From assembly GCA_037013685.1 (NCBI GenBank), contig CM072886.1:61434933-61498932 (forward strand): DNA of 64,000 nucleotides, in the 5' to 3' direction. Below the pieces are notes generated by a model, which saw only the letters and a program-made list of their open reading frames with translations, did no database searches and was not told the DNA's origin. Source of the DNA: Acridotheres tristis. Its lineage: Eukaryota > Chordata > Aves > Passeriformes > Sturnidae. Made by a program: the position numbers and the translations under genes. Positions 12,601 through 25,795 of this stretch are shown piece by piece; position 1 is the stretch's first letter; each line of letters begins with the position of its first letter.

Positions 12601-15600
12601 GTTTGTGAGAAAAGAGGTGACTCATAGCTGAGGGTCATGCTGTAATCTGGGAGGACTGCCAGGGGAGGGAGAGACACACTCAGCCTGATCCATGGTGAGC
12701 TCACTCCTTTTGTGGGGCGGAAGATGCAATCCACCTCAAGAGGATCAGAGAGTCCCGAGTGGGCTGAACGAGTCATTCGAGAGCTGGCAGCCGCGTGCTT
12801 CCACCCCTGAGTTGCAAATAATGAGTTTAGGATTAGGAAGTCAGCCTCACGTGGGATGGCTCAGGAGGCGTTTGGCACATGCAGCCCTTCCCCAGTGGGA
12901 TTCAAGAGGTCAGAGAAGTCTTTGTTTCCATGGGGTTCCCCTGGTGTGTCTCCACAATGGATGGAAAACATTTCCCCACCTTCTCCTCCCCCAGCGAGGA
13001 GTGGTACATAATCGACAGGAAGCCTTGGATCTCTGGGGCCTTTCATAGGATAACCACAGGCATCAGAGCCAGCGTGGTGTGGGGCATGCAGGCCTGAGAG
13101 ATGTTGGCTGAGCTGGCTGGCACCCTCTGGAGCTGGCCCAGTATGAGACAGCAGAACTGCCCTGCCACTGCTGTTCTTGGGCGAGCAGCACTTGCTGATG
13201 CTCTCTCTCAGAGCCCTCTCAGAGCCATTCACCATCAATGCCAGCCATCTGCATCGCTTGCCACCCAAGCAGCTGCTGCTTTTCCACAGAACATGTGAGC
13301 AGCTTGGGTACCTGAACAGTGGAAACGACAGGTCCTCACCCTCAGGTGAACATCCAGCCCAGCTTTCCCAGTGGAGACCTTGTTGTGTCCTGCAGGCTGT
13401 TTGCAAGGGCAGAGGAAGCAGATGGTGTGGGGCTGGAGCAGACCGAGCTTGGAGCAGACCAAGTCGAATGACAGCCATTGCTTGTGACAGCTTCAGTTTA
13501 TTTGTTTGATCATGAGGACTGAGAAGATCAGAGATTAGGAGACATCCTTGGATGATGATTTTATGCAAAAGCCTTGATTCCTCCTTGCTATGCTGTGAAA
13601 TTGTACAGGAGTTCAGTTAAAAGCAATAAAACATCTTCCTTGCATCTTTTACTCTGATCTCTTATTTTCTTTGGCTTTGTCTGTCTTGTGGTCAGAGACC
13701 TGGCAGCCCAGGAGTATAGCAGCTTGAAGCACTGCCTTGAAGGCCCTAGGAATTATAGTGACTGTTTATCTGCTGAATATAGTATAAAATACAGTTGCAA
13801 CTTAAGGGACCATATTATTAAAATACAGCAGGGCAATCACATGTGTCTCTTCAAAACTCTGGAAGGTGTGGAGATGTGTAGAGAGCAGGATTTGTTGCCA
13901 TAATTGTTGAGGTGAAGCAGGTCCCAGTGAGGAAGTGCTAGTCTCTTACCAGTCTCACTTGGCTCCAGTCCCTCCTGCTGCTCTGGGTGTTGCTGTGTCA
14001 AGGAAGGTGACACCTGAGCTCAGTAAATACTTCCTGGTCTCATTCTGTGGTGGCTGCAGATGATCCCCAACCCTGGATGGAGCAAGCTCACATAACCATC
14101 TTCTGTCTGCCGTAGTCCATCTCAAAATGGAATGCAATCCTCCTTCAGCAAGAATACCCAAAACGGGTTATCGTTTTCCTTTTCTCTTTGCCATGTCAGT
14201 GGCCCCTTTCCCCTTGCCCTGGTACAAAGCAGTGATGGTTTGACATATAGGCTTCTGGGAGAGGGTGTTCCCCAGAGGAATAGCTTTTTCTTTGCCATTA
14301 GCTCAAGGTAGAGTGGAGAAAAGTTGGCTACAGGCAATGCCAACCTGTCTGGGCATTGTCCCCGAAGACACAAACAGAGGTGGATCAGCCAAGGCTGACA
14401 ATCCTGCTGCCTGCTGCTCTGACTCTTCCATGTGACATCTGTGGTACCAGGTCTACAAAAGTACCTCCAAGTGCAAAATAGAGCATCCAAACCCATATGC
14501 CCTTGTCCCACTACTGCACAATATGTTTGGACAGAGGTCCTGAACAAGAGCAACAAACTATGGCAGGCTAGCAGAGATTCCCACCATTCCTGGCAATATC
14601 TGGGGATGACAATTCATCATGCTCAGCTGCAGCTCACTAATTAAGGTCTAAACTAGGTTCAACTGATGAGTGCTAAAAGGACAAGGGAAAGCCTGGGAAC
14701 TTGAAGTTACTGTATTAAAATTAGAATAAGCAACAACTACTCTTTTGCTTTGCTACTGCAACTGCATTTATTTTCCTGAAGCTGCATCCCTACTGAAATG
14801 GGTTCACCACCTGGGACAGGGCTGTAGAGCAGGAGTCCTTTGCCTTGGTCAGAGCTAATGACACTGAGCACTGCAAGGAGATTTCAGTCCTCAAGAAGGG
14901 CTAGTTGTGGGATGCTTCCTAGTCATCAACACTAGATCTGCTTTTTGACGAAGTGACTGCATCTTGACAGCATACCACAGAAAAGATAAAAACCCTAGAA
15001 AGGAGACAGAGAAAATATTCACTATATCCAGGAGCTTGTTGCTCGCCTAGTCTCAGCTTGCCCACTACTTTCAGCTTTTCAGGGGACACCTCTCTCAAAC
15101 ACCCTTGCCTGTCAGCCTCAGACCACTCATCTGTGCTGGAAGTGGCAAAAGATGTTCAGGCAAAGGGGGTGTTTGCCTGTAGGATCACCTTTCAGAAGGT
15201 TCCTGCCTCGTGCCCTGGGCTACAGAGAAGCTTCTGGCTTCCCAGAGTCATCACCACTGCTCTCTGCTTCCTTCTGAATCTGTGTTCAGGCCATGAACAG
15301 CCACAAACCTCAATGATGTCTGCGCAAAAAAAATGTGATCAAGCACATGACTTCAGGCACTTAAAATTCAAACTTTCTACATAAAACCCTTTTTCTGTGA
15401 GGTCTTTTATTTTCATGCAAGCCCAGTATGGATTGAGATAGACCAGGCAAAGGGGCCAGTCACTTCTCAGATGCTTTCTGACTTGGAGCTTCTAGCTCTG
15501 TAACAACACCTGTTAAAAATTCTAAATACAGCAGAGATTACACAAAGTCCAGATGAAAATTACCTCCTTTAGGATCTTTTCAGTAAATTTAAGACCTGAT

Positions 15601-15689
15601 CAAACCCTAGTTCATCAATTTTTGCTATAGAGCTCCTGTGGTTTTGTTTTAGCAGTAGATACTCTACAATATTGCAAAAGCACAGCCTG
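9619..15689. other. Noncoding stretch with a stop-poor GC-richer block
   Basis: No recognisable gene. From about 12200 to 13600 the DNA is GC-richer and open frames overlap on both strands. The longest is 235 codons on the minus strand (12861-13568), opposed by plus-strand frames at 12692-13048 and 13177-13509. The minus-strand product has no domain I can name, no signal peptide and no repeat pattern. Being open on both strands points to composition, not selection. The rest (9619-12200 and 13600-15689) is AT-richer single-copy DNA with only short frames. Confidence 0.5.
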
Positions 15690-15775
15690 ACACTCCCTGT
15701 AGATCTGGGCAGGTTATTTACCATTTCTTTGATTTCACTTTCTCCATATTGACAATGCTAATAGCAGATACTTTA
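15690..15775 (+). mobile_element. MIR-type SINE fragment (probable)
   Basis: The order of short matches follows the MIR core and tail: GGGCAGGTTATTTACC, then pyrimidine-rich sequence and TTTCTCCATA, then AATGCTAATAGCAGATACTT. This mirrors the family's 'gggcaagttacttaacc... cagtttcctcatctgtaaaatg... aataatagtacct'. Divergence is high, as expected for an element that predates birds. Ends are approximate. It could be another CORE-SINE or a chance resemblance; a profile search would settle this. Confidence 0.45.
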
Positions 15776-18700
15776 TCAAGCCTTTCATAAAAGATATTTA
15801 TTGGTAACTCTCTTGAAGACCAATGTATGATGGCCATCTTCCTCCATTTCTGCCTGGAAGCAATACGAATTGTCGATATTCAAGTTAAAGTTTCATCGAT
15901 GTTTAGATTCTGTGAGAGTTAAATATTATTCTAAATTGAACCAGCAGCTAAGCAAACAGATGATAAGCTTTTAGTGAACTCAGGAGTAGTATAGGAAAAA
16001 ACCCTCACATGTGTCACGTTATACCCATGTACTTAGGCTACAGGTGTGCAATGTTTATTCTCTTCCATTAAGTTGCAACTGAACTTTGCAGTTGGCTCTG
16101 CAGCGTTTCAGTTGCCAAAAGATTTTCTCAGGAGTGCAGTTTGTTCCCTATTTGGCAACACAAGGGCCAAATAGATCAATGGAAAACCCACCTCTAGGTG
16201 TCTAGCTTTTCACTAGTTCTGTTAGCAGTCAAAGTCTGGATCATACTTAATTTTACAAAGTCCAGTGACAGCCATGCCTGGCCCACCTCTGTTATGAACA
16301 AAGTCTGAATAACTTCTACCATTAAAAGAAAAATTATTTTCCTTCTATGCCTTAGACACTTCACAGATATTATCATTAGAGAGGAATGAAGAAAGAAGAA
16401 AAATTCTTCACGCTAGCCCCAAGGAGAGCCTTGGGGTCTTATATAACACTTTGAGGCTTGAGATAATTTCCAAGTGCCTTCTGAAATATAAAGAATTCAA
16501 AATACGTCACAAGGTGACAGTGGGATGACAGATCTCATCCATCCCTCTCAGATACTGCCCTCCACCTGCCCTCAGCCTCACTAATATGAATGTATGAAGG
16601 AAATCTCACCCAGGAGACACAGACACTGCTGGGATACTGTTTAGGGTATACAGAAATCATATTTCCACACTGAAAAGAGAATTGCTTGTTTCTAAATATG
16701 ACTAAAAGCATAACAGCTCAAGCATTATGGAACGAAAATTCAGAAGCCAAGAATTATTCTGCAGTCATCTAAAAATGCCACTAAAAACAGCTCTCCTGAG
16801 TCTAAGAAATCTATTTGTCTCATCTCTGAAGAAAGGCTATAGGCTAGATAAAAATAGCTTTCTGGTAAGTTCCTGTAACCCTAAAATCCATGCTCCTCCT
16901 TCTTCCAATTGCATGTTCCTTTTTCATTATCAGACTAGGCATTCAGCTGGAAGATGCTGGCATGAATTTGCCAAGGAGAAGCATGAATCCAAGCTGGAAA
17001 TTAATGCCAAGCATGCTGTGAGGAGGCTATGCAGTTTACATCCTGTAGCTGGCATGTTGGACTGATGGGTGAAAATTTGGCTTCAGCAAATTTAGGCTCT
17101 CACCTCCTGAGCAAAAGTAAAACTCGGAAACTTTGAAGAGATTTCTGGTCTCCAGCCAGAAAAGGCCGTCATCATAAAGAGGTGGGAGAAGTGAGGAAAA
17201 ACAAACAAAAGGGAGGGAATCTTGAAAAATCACATACTCTTTTTGCATTTCACACAGAGCAGGTTTCTTGTGGATTTCAACACCCAGCTGCTTCCAGGAA
17301 CAGAAGAGACATGCACGTGCCTGCAAAGCAAAACACAGCTGGGGAGCTAATTTTAGGCCTACCAGTCTTGGCAATGTCCCTTTAACAAATGAAGAATAAA
17401 CGATATTCATGCATATGTACAAACACCAAATTCTTACAGTTAATTTAGACAGCAGTTGACGCAGTTTGGTCCAGGTACCACCAGGTGTGCCTGTCTCCCT
17501 AAAGTATGTTACTTTTACCTGACTGGTAAGATTGCCTCGTCCTGTTCACAATGCAACTCTTGTGTCTGAAAAACCCAGTAAAGAATCCCCCAGACAGCAG
17601 CTACGCCTCAGGATTTCACAAGTACTTTCAGGGTAAACTACACTGACATTCATACACTGTAGGGCTGCCGAGTGATTAAACTTTTTCCTTTAATTAAAGG
17701 AAAAGTGGTCTCTCTCTTTCCTTGAAAGAAGCAAATGCCAACACATTTAAGGAAAGAAATAACAGGCAATATGTTTGCACTTGGGACTGTATTGCAGAAA
17801 GAACAAGACCAACAAGTTACAGCTAAGGTTTAGAAAGGCATTATCTTGCTAGTAAGAACTTAAAACTCAAGAGTGCTCTGGATTTTAAATTGTTCACCTG
17901 ATACAACCCACAAAGATGCTTCAGAAGTTTATGTTTTGCTTTCTAATTGTAAAACTAATTTTCCTACAGAATTGGCCAAATGTTCCAGTACCTGGAATCA
18001 TTAGGTTAATACTTCCCGTTTGACACCCATTTTTGCCTATCTCCTATTTGTTGACCCTGTCAATGCTCCCTTTCATTTCTCAGGAGGACACTAATTTTGG
18101 TTTTCACAATAACCCTTTCTGAACTGGTGGTAATGGGACAAGGCCTCAGGTACCAAAGGGCAGTTTCAGAGTGCTCTGGCTGCAACCTCCCTGCACTATC
18201 CTCTACTGAAGAATGACATCAAAAACGTCATGTAAACCCTCCTTCTCACATCCCTGAGCTCCTCTCAAAGAGAGACCTCTCCAGTCCCTCACCCATGCAT
18301 GCCATCAAAACAAAAACAGACTTTGTTTTTCTTATTGCCACTTGCCAATTCAACTAATGTGGGTGACACCCTCTGTTCACAACGGTGTGGGCAAAGGCAG
18401 AAGATTCATCAGCTTGTACCCAAAACATGGGGCAAGTCCAATAATACACCGAGCTATGATCAAGGGCACTAAAAGTTACTCAGAAAAGATAATACAGTGC
18501 CTTTTGTCGGTGAACACAAATTAAACTAAGAAAGTTATTAGGAAAGGATGGATTTCTGTCCTAAGTGATTCATCTGCATTTTGAGAAAATAGGTAAAATC
18601 AGAAGCTGGATGTGCAACTTCACTGTCTGCCTTGCTAGTTCCAGTTCAGGCTTGTTCTAAACATATTTATCAGACACTTCTGCAAACTCTTCTCAGACTG

Positions 18701-20749
18701 CTAGGTAATAACTTGCATGACACTAAAGGTAATCTCAAATATATCTTTCCTACCCTTTTTATCTTCCTTAACACCAGAGGCATCCATCCCATCATTTTTA
18801 CAAGAAACAGTCTGGATAATTTATGGAAACAAAAATAGCCTACTGAATTGAAATAAAATGCTTCAATAAGTGGCAATAATAATGAACGAAATAAATTCTG
18901 TCATCACACAGACACTGGGTTTTGCAAAAAAAAAGTGCCCACACCCTGAGCAAATGAAAATATTAATTCCATACAAAACAGCCTCCTCAACAAATGAGAT
19001 AAGAGCAGACCTTTTTGACAGTCCATGTGTTAAGAGATTTTAGGATTAAGCAATGCCTTCATCCTTGTAAAAAGATATTACTTAACTAATTTCTAATAGA
19101 CTGGAGCATTTCACATAATAGCATGTCTTCATCAGGTAAAGCAATGCTTCAAATAGATGCATGCAACGCAGTTGCATTTCAGCTCCATTTCCAGCTAAAC
19201 TAAACCCACAGAAAGTGAAACTATTTCATGCTCATTTTCTGCACTTGTGGTCATTAATCGTGCAATTTCCTAGATGCAGGGAATATTGAAGGTATCTCTT
19301 ATTATTACCATTATTACCTAAAGTGCAATCTCCCAAACTTGATCCAGCTTGCAATAGACACGTTTCCTCAGAAAGGGAGTGCTTACACAGGTATGCATAC
19401 AAAACTTTCCCGCTAATCAGCTAGTCATAATAGTCATAAACTATTCATCAAATCAGGCAGATTTCAAAATTTCTTTCATAAATCTTATTAGAAAATATTT
19501 ACTTTTTTTTTTCGTATAAAATTTCAAATCAGATCAAGATGATGTGGCATTCTGGAGTCAGTGTGCTGGCAGCAGAATGAAAACTGCACCAAAACTACCT
19601 CTACCAGTTGAAAACAGAGGTCCAAAACTCAGATAAAAAATTAAATATGCCAGTTGCTTGGGTGGTTTTTCTGGATAGTTTGATCTAGGGAGAGAATTTC
19701 TAAAACTAGTTGTGATGCATACTAGATCTCTCATATATTTTTGCCCAATGGGATGCAGAAATGGGTACTGGCAGGCTCAGTAAAGAACATATTTTTAAAC
19801 TTAGGTGAGATGCTGAAAATGCAGTGAAGACGTAGCTAAGGTTGAACTTTTTGTTAATGAAAAGATGTACTATTCATTTGACTGCAATCATTTCATTCAA
19901 ACCTAAACAAATGCTGCTACATTCTTTGTCTTATTTCTTTTAAAAGTGCTTATTTTACAGTAAAAATGGTGACTTCAAGATGAAAAAATAAACACTTCAT
20001 TTCTAAATATATAATAAATGTATAAGTAGGAAACAGTCCAATTTAAAACTGTTAAAAGGAGCATTTTAAAGTTATTATTAGGAGTTGTGAGACTTCTTTT
20101 CCTTTCCCTTCCCTGTTCTATCAGTAATGCAGCATGACCCTTCTGACAGGCAGACTCACAGTCAGATGGAGACGGCCAAGAGCACTGCTCTTACTTCAGA
20201 ATATGTTTGCTCCAAAAAATCACTCTGTTACAGGCATTTCAAGGTACAGCTTGGTGCCAAATTATGCTGTCATTGTTAATTGTGTCCTTCCCCAAAAGCA
20301 GTAACTTTAACCAAGTAACTTAACACAAGTAGAAACAAAACATGCCCAGCAGGATTCTGACCAAATAACTTCCAGATTTTGCTAATGCTATTGTTTCGAT
20401 GCCTGAGCACTGCAGTTTTGACTTGTGCTTGGAAGAGCACAAGGCTCCACAAAGATAGATAAGAGGAGGAGACAGATCAGGGGAGCTGAACCCTTCCAAA
20501 GCCAGACCCAAACGCTCCTTACGGAGCTCCTCAGGCTCTTATGTATATTGTACCATATTCTTACCCAAGAATTTACTTTGGATCCCAACCAAGCAGTTGA
20601 AGCACCCTTCGGCTCCTCAGGTTTTATGAGATGAAATTAAAGGACTCCATACACCCAAAGCAGGGCTCCAAGTGTGAGCCAAGCATCAGCCTGCACTATG
20701 GATGGAACCACAGTGTCAGAGGTAAGCATCACCCATGTATTTGCACAGA
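15776..20749. other. Noncoding stretch, no gene seen
   Basis: AT-rich DNA with short frames only (at most 128 codons, minus strand at 17036-17422, no family recognised). The only structure I would single out is the palindrome at 17683-17704, listed separately. No mobile element is recognisable, though old eroded copies would be missed by eye. Confidence 0.55.
17683..17704. repeat. Perfect 22-bp palindrome
   Basis: The arm TTTTCCTTTAA is followed immediately by its exact reverse complement TTAAAGGAAAA, with no loop, centred between 17693 and 17694. It is AT-rich, with a central TTTAATTAAA core that resembles paired homeodomain half-sites. It could extrude as a cruciform or bind a dimeric factor, or be chance in AT-rich sequence. 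Confidence 0.8.
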
Positions 20750-21130
20750 TGGGTTATTAACTTCAAGAACCTAATTATGTCAATTTAAATGTCAACATTG
20801 TTAATGATGTCACTGCCTGTTATTTTAAGAGAAGCACCCAGCTTCTATGACTTGGGAATTTGGGGTTGCATGTCTCTCATTTTGTCTTTGCTCCTAGAAG
20901 ACAGACGAGACGCCTTTAGCTGCCAAAATTTCTAACTTCCACTTCTGACTTTGGCATCGCTCCACAATGAATTTTAATTTATTTCTGTATCTATTTGCCA
21001 GCCCACTGGAAATCATCAGTTTAGAGGCAACATAAAATTAGTGTCAAATTAATCAACAAGGAAAGCTATACCATTTGTTTTGCTCCCTTCTCTGCTCATT
21101 CAGTAAAGAAAGCCATACAGCTTATTATCT
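20750..21130. promoter_or_regulatory. Candidate conserved noncoding block
   Basis: AT-rich but not low-complexity. It has several homeodomain-core sequences (TAAT/ATTA), for example near 20773, 20799, 20970 and 21048. A CRE-like half (GATGTCACTG) lies near 20805. I see no frame, repeat or mobile element that explains the block. Patterned TAAT-rich DNA of this kind is typical of vertebrate developmental enhancers, but conservation cannot be seen from one sequence. Confidence 0.2.
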
Positions 21131-22868
21131 GCTGTCTTAGAGGTTAACTTATCCCTGGACCTTACTGCAGAAAGCACTTTGTCACCAGGTAAAAGGGAAA
21201 ATGTTTTTCTAACTTATAGAAATTCCTAGTGAATTCGGGTCGTGTCAGTAGGGATTTCTTTCCCAAATCTGTATTTTTTTAATGTGCATAATTTTTCCTT
21301 TTCCTGTGTTGTGGCTCAACCCTTCTGTTTTTATAACCTGCAGGAAGCATATTTCAAACATATTTATTAGCTTATTAAATCAAATTACCCTTGCTCCGGC
21401 TGGACCAAATTTTATAGAGTGCCCACAAAAATCAAAGAGCCTGTGCTACACTGACAATTTGTAGTCATGGCAGAAACAACCACTCCTTAATATTTTTAAT
21501 AAGCAACAGCAAATACTTCAATTTACTAAATCAGAAACTGTTGGCAAGAATTAGTCTGTCCAAATTCGGTGGCACAAAACTGGAAAAGTAAGCGGTTTTG
21601 GGGAAGATGGGCCAAAATGAATAAGCATATTTGTTGAAAGCTCCTAGTAAAATGATGAGCACTCAAACAGTTAAAGATATTGACCCGTAACTATGCTTCA
21701 AATTGTAAAAGCCATTTGAGTAAATGAGACAATTTAATGTTTCTCTTTCTGCTGTTTCTTGTCTGCTGGTGGACTCAAAGAGCTCGGATAAGGAGAAATT
21801 TATCTCTTGAGATGCCTACCACAGTGCATGACAGAGATCAGCTTCTTGTATGATCAGCTGCCTCCAACCCCACCTACCCTCACAAGGCAGCTTAGCTATC
21901 ACCCCGTGCTTTTATTTCATCACTGCTGAAAGGTTGTGTCATATTAGCCACCTCAACTTTTAAGCATTTTTTTTTTAAAGTTCAGATGAGTCCAGAATGC
22001 AACAGCAGATATAGTTGCAATGGAGATTGATTTTTAAATTTGAATTTATATGCTGGAAAAGACAGAAAAAATATGCAGTAAGTCTGGGAAGAGACCTCAA
22101 ATCCTTAAGATGTGGTTCAATATTTTATATATACTATATGTGCCTATATATATGAATATGCAGTCAAAAGATTTTCAGGAGTCCAATACAACAGCCACAG
22201 GAAAAGCAAATTTGCTAACACTACAAATTCTGCACTCAGGTTGAGAATGCCAAAGTGTCTGGGACAATGATTCCTGAACGCTGAACTTTTGTTAAGCTGA
22301 TAACAAGCAGGCTCATTAGACGCAAGATTAGAATTGATTTTTAAAAACGCTTACACCTACACAAACGTAGAATTTGGAAGAAACGAGATATAAGTTGTAT
22401 TTATCTCCAGCATTAACTAAGATGATTTAGGGGGTTTCCTCCTGCTTTTTGCATTTCCCCACTATTTAAGTTTTATATTATAAATTCAAGTGTTTCATGC
22501 CTTCCCTGCAGGCATCCCTTGGTGCTCAATAAATAAAGACGGTTAAATAAAGCATTTTGTGAACTTTTAAAAACTGAAAATTCAGGGCTTCAAAGAAACA
22601 CTTCTTTCTTCTTTTCATTTTCGCCACCCTTTCTGTAATTGCATTTCAGTATTTAGCTCCTTTATAATCCAAACTTAGATAATGTCCCACCAGCTGCCCT
22701 GTCCAGGTCACCCAGTGCCACCAGCCAGCACGCCCCGTCAAGCTGCCAGCACAGCAAGATCCTGAAAACCTGGGTAAAGCTAAAACTTGCTTACCCCACC
22801 AAAAAAATTACAGCAGATACACTGGTACGAAATCTTATTCTGAATACAACATGGGAAGAGAGAGGGCT
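21131..22868. other. Noncoding AT-rich stretch
   Basis: No gene or mobile element recognised. A TA-rich patch with alternating TATATA lies at about 22119-22160 and a T-run at about 21968-21976. Frames are below 65 codons. Confidence 0.55.
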
Positions 22869-22869
22869 A

Positions 22870-23180
22870 AGCCCGTGGGTGGCTGATGCCCGGGGAGCTC
22901 GGTGTGCTGTGCCGGGACAGGGCGCTGGAGCAAGAGGGGACATGAAGGCAAAAGCATCCGTGGGCACCGCTGGGGTAAAGGGCAGAGGCAGGAGAAAAAC
23001 TGCACGTGTGTTCCTGGTTATTCCCGATGCTTTCTGCCCTGCCTGCCCGCCCTTCCCGGGCTTACAAGCTGCCCGCTTGTGCGAGGGTGCCTGGCAAGCA
23101 AGGGAAGGCTTTCCCCGACTCCAAGCCTGGAAATCGGGGGCAGCCGGCACAGGAAGCGAAATTAAAGCTGACACCAGGCA
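22870..23180. promoter_or_regulatory. GC- and CpG-rich patch
   Basis: I count about 17 CpG in about 310 bases at roughly 60% GC, just below or at the usual island threshold (ratio about 0.6). Open frames overlap on both strands (plus 22879-23226, 22902-23165, 23006-23218; minus 22791-23204), as expected for stop-poor DNA. None gives a recognisable protein. It may be a weak CpG island or a hidden exon. Confidence 0.3.
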
Positions 23181-23835
23181 GTCTGGTGTTACAGCCGTCT
23201 GCATTCCTATTGATCTGAAGGCTTAGTCTGCATTCTGGCTTTATCAGGCGGTGGCATCACGACTGCCATCTCCTCTCTCTCATCCTTCTAACCTGGAAAA
23301 CACTTCTGAGGGTGCTGAGAGACACTTATCAAAGACCCACTGCCTGAGAAAAGAACAACATGCCTCAGAAGAAACAGCTGACTGGCACCTTTGAAGAAAG
23401 TTTCATGACACTTTTTCTATTTAATTAAAAATAAAAAAATCCCCAATATATACATGATGTTTCGCCTTGCAGATCATTTCAGAACAGCTTCTGACAGTGG
23501 TGGATAATAATGAACCTCTTATCAAGACATTGCCAGCTCGAGACAGACAATGTGTGTATGTGTACGCATAGATCTCAGTCTTGTTAACATCAGAGAGTGA
23601 AAGGGATGGTGTGCAGGAAGATTTATTGCAGGGAATTATCCACATACACTAAACAAAGCAAAACAAGACTGAATCTTCTGCACGGAGTTTTTTGCTCCTA
23701 ATCGGTTTGTAAGCTGGAAGCGTTGACCCAAGGAGCAGGGTTGATGAAAGGGGGATCTGCCGAGATTTTGCTCCATTTCATTTAATTATTCCTCTCCTGT
23801 AAGTGCCACCATATACAAAGAAAGCTACGTCGAGG

Positions 23836-23957
23836 AATAAAATAAAATAAAATAAAATAAAATAAAATAAAATAAAATAAAATAAAATAAAATAAAATAA
23901 AATAAAATAAAATAAAATAAAATAAAATAAAATAAAATAAAATAAAATAAAATAAAA
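23836..23957. repeat. (AATAA)n pentanucleotide microsatellite
   Basis: Twenty-four exact copies of AATAA run from 23836 to 23955, with two further A, and no interruption. On the minus strand it reads TTATT. This opens artefactual frames of repeating Phe-Ile-Leu-Phe-Tyr (minus 23778-23987 and 23782-24009), which are not genes. Perfect tracts of this length are usually unstable in length between individuals. The count here could also be affected by assembly. Confidence 0.97.
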
Positions 23958-25649
23958 CCACGGAAAGACAATGGAATAAAAGCCCAATGACTATGTCAAA
24001 GTGAAGCAAGAGAGAGATTTCATTTTTCCACAGTGCTATTATATTTGAGGAAGCATAAATACACCTTCATATGGGGAGTGAAGGTTTAAATAACAGTATC
24101 GTATTCAAGCAAGAATAAAAACTATCCTGTACATTTTCATATGGCACATTGAGGTAAAATGATACCCTGTTGAAGCTATCTAAACTACCTCACACACTGC
24201 TACGAGGTGAAACAGGACCAGGCTCTTAAATTTGTACTCTCACCCACAGCTTTTTACCAGGGGCTCGAAGTAAAGCTGTAATTAAGCTCAAAGTACTAGA
24301 GCTGCTCTGATCTTGAATATTTAACATTTAAATTCAGGACCACAGAGCTCGACTCTGATGCTATCAAGGCTGGCGTGTCATGGCAGAAGACGTGGGACCA
24401 CAGTTGTCATGCTGCTATTATTCCTAATATTAATTCTTATCGAGGAGAATTGCTTACAAAAAAAGGTAAACCCCAGATATTTTCTGTGAATCTCACAACT
24501 GGTGGATGGGTTCAGATAACACCAAAAAACAGTCTATGGATCAGTGAGGTTTTACCTAACCAAATGTAAGCTACTTAGTTTAATATTTATGATAGGCTTA
24601 ATCCTGTAAACAGATAAATTGGTAAAAGCGCGAAAAGACCACACAACTGCATGTAGGCAATAAAGACCACACACGTACCTTTTTTCAGACTTGGGCATTA
24701 AGAAAATGAGGATGTGCCAACAAAAATTTAGACTATTAGACTGAAAAAATAAATTGTGGTCATTAGAGTTGAATAATGGACCACAAATCCAAACAAACAG
24801 TCAAACTTACCAGGCAAAAGCTCCCACAGTTTATTTTAGCATTACTTTAACATCATTTTCATGCTAACATAACGGGTAAAATTGTAAGTACTTTCCAATC
24901 TATAGAAGGTTTTGTCATTGATTTCTCTGGGGCAAGAATTTGACCCTATGATTTATAGGATACAAGATCTACAGCAGCTCTTCATAAACTTATGTGACAC
25001 TACTCCAGATCTGAATAAATACAACCCAAACAGAAGAACCACAACTGAAAAAGACAAGTCCATATTAAATATACAAACTTCAAGAAAAAATGTCTAGCTT
25101 TAAGCATAATTTGAATAATTGTGAGAGACCTATGGTTACATTGGAAGGCCTGGATTCTTCTTTCTAAACCTTTCTGTTAGAAATATGGGATTAAATCTTG
25201 CTGACATGAAAGGGACTCCTTTTAATCGCCGTAGTTTACTTTGGAAGTGAAGACAAAATACTCTTTTGAATTTCATGTTGAAGTAAAATGGTTTTAAACC
25301 TCCATGAACTCTGTGGGGTTAGTGAGAGAAAAATGAGAAAAGCAAATCAATTACAAGAGAGCTTAAAATCTCCTGTTCCTATGTCCATACAGAGACAGTC
25401 TTCAAAGGTAAATAAATTAGGAGGAAAAAAAGTTGTAACAGTACTATGGCTTAATACTTAGGCAGCCATGTTAGATAATTCCAATGGTAATTTCTGGCCT
25501 CATCATTTACAGATAACACAGACAGTGATATACTAGAACATATAAAATCCTACTGTTGTTGCACTATTCCACATCTCTAATTAAACCTTATCTGCCTAAA
25601 GTGTTCCTACATTAATGGATATATGTAAGTGAGCAACGTGGTATTTGCG
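23958..25649. other. Noncoding stretch, no gene seen
   Basis: AT-rich single-copy DNA. No open frame above about 65 codons and no recognisable mobile element or RNA gene. Confidence 0.6.
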
Positions 25650-25795
25650 TAGAGCCTTGTAAATTCAAAAAGCTTTGCAAACAATAATGAAGTAAGCCTC
25701 ACAAATACCGTGTACAGGAAAAAGGGAAGTCAGTGATCCCACTTTTACAGGTAAGGAAAGTGAAGCAAACATATGCTTATGGCTGTGCAAATATT
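25650..25795 (-). mobile_element. MIR/CORE-SINE remnant, antisense
   Basis: Read on the plus strand, the order matches the reverse complement of a MIR element. It runs AGCTTTGCAAACAATAATGA, then AAGCCTCACAAATACC, then CCCACTTTTACAGG, then AAGGAAAGTGAAGC. The family reads 'agcgctttacaaacattaa... cctcacaa... cccattttacagatgaggaaactgaggc'. The spacing between blocks also fits. The copy is diverged and truncated, so it is a fossil. A related avian or reptile SINE with the same core is possible. Confidence 0.65.

Noticed and set aside
23778..24009. Minus-strand frames coding repeating Phe-Ile-Leu-Phe-Tyr
   Set aside because: They are only the translation of the pentanucleotide microsatellite.
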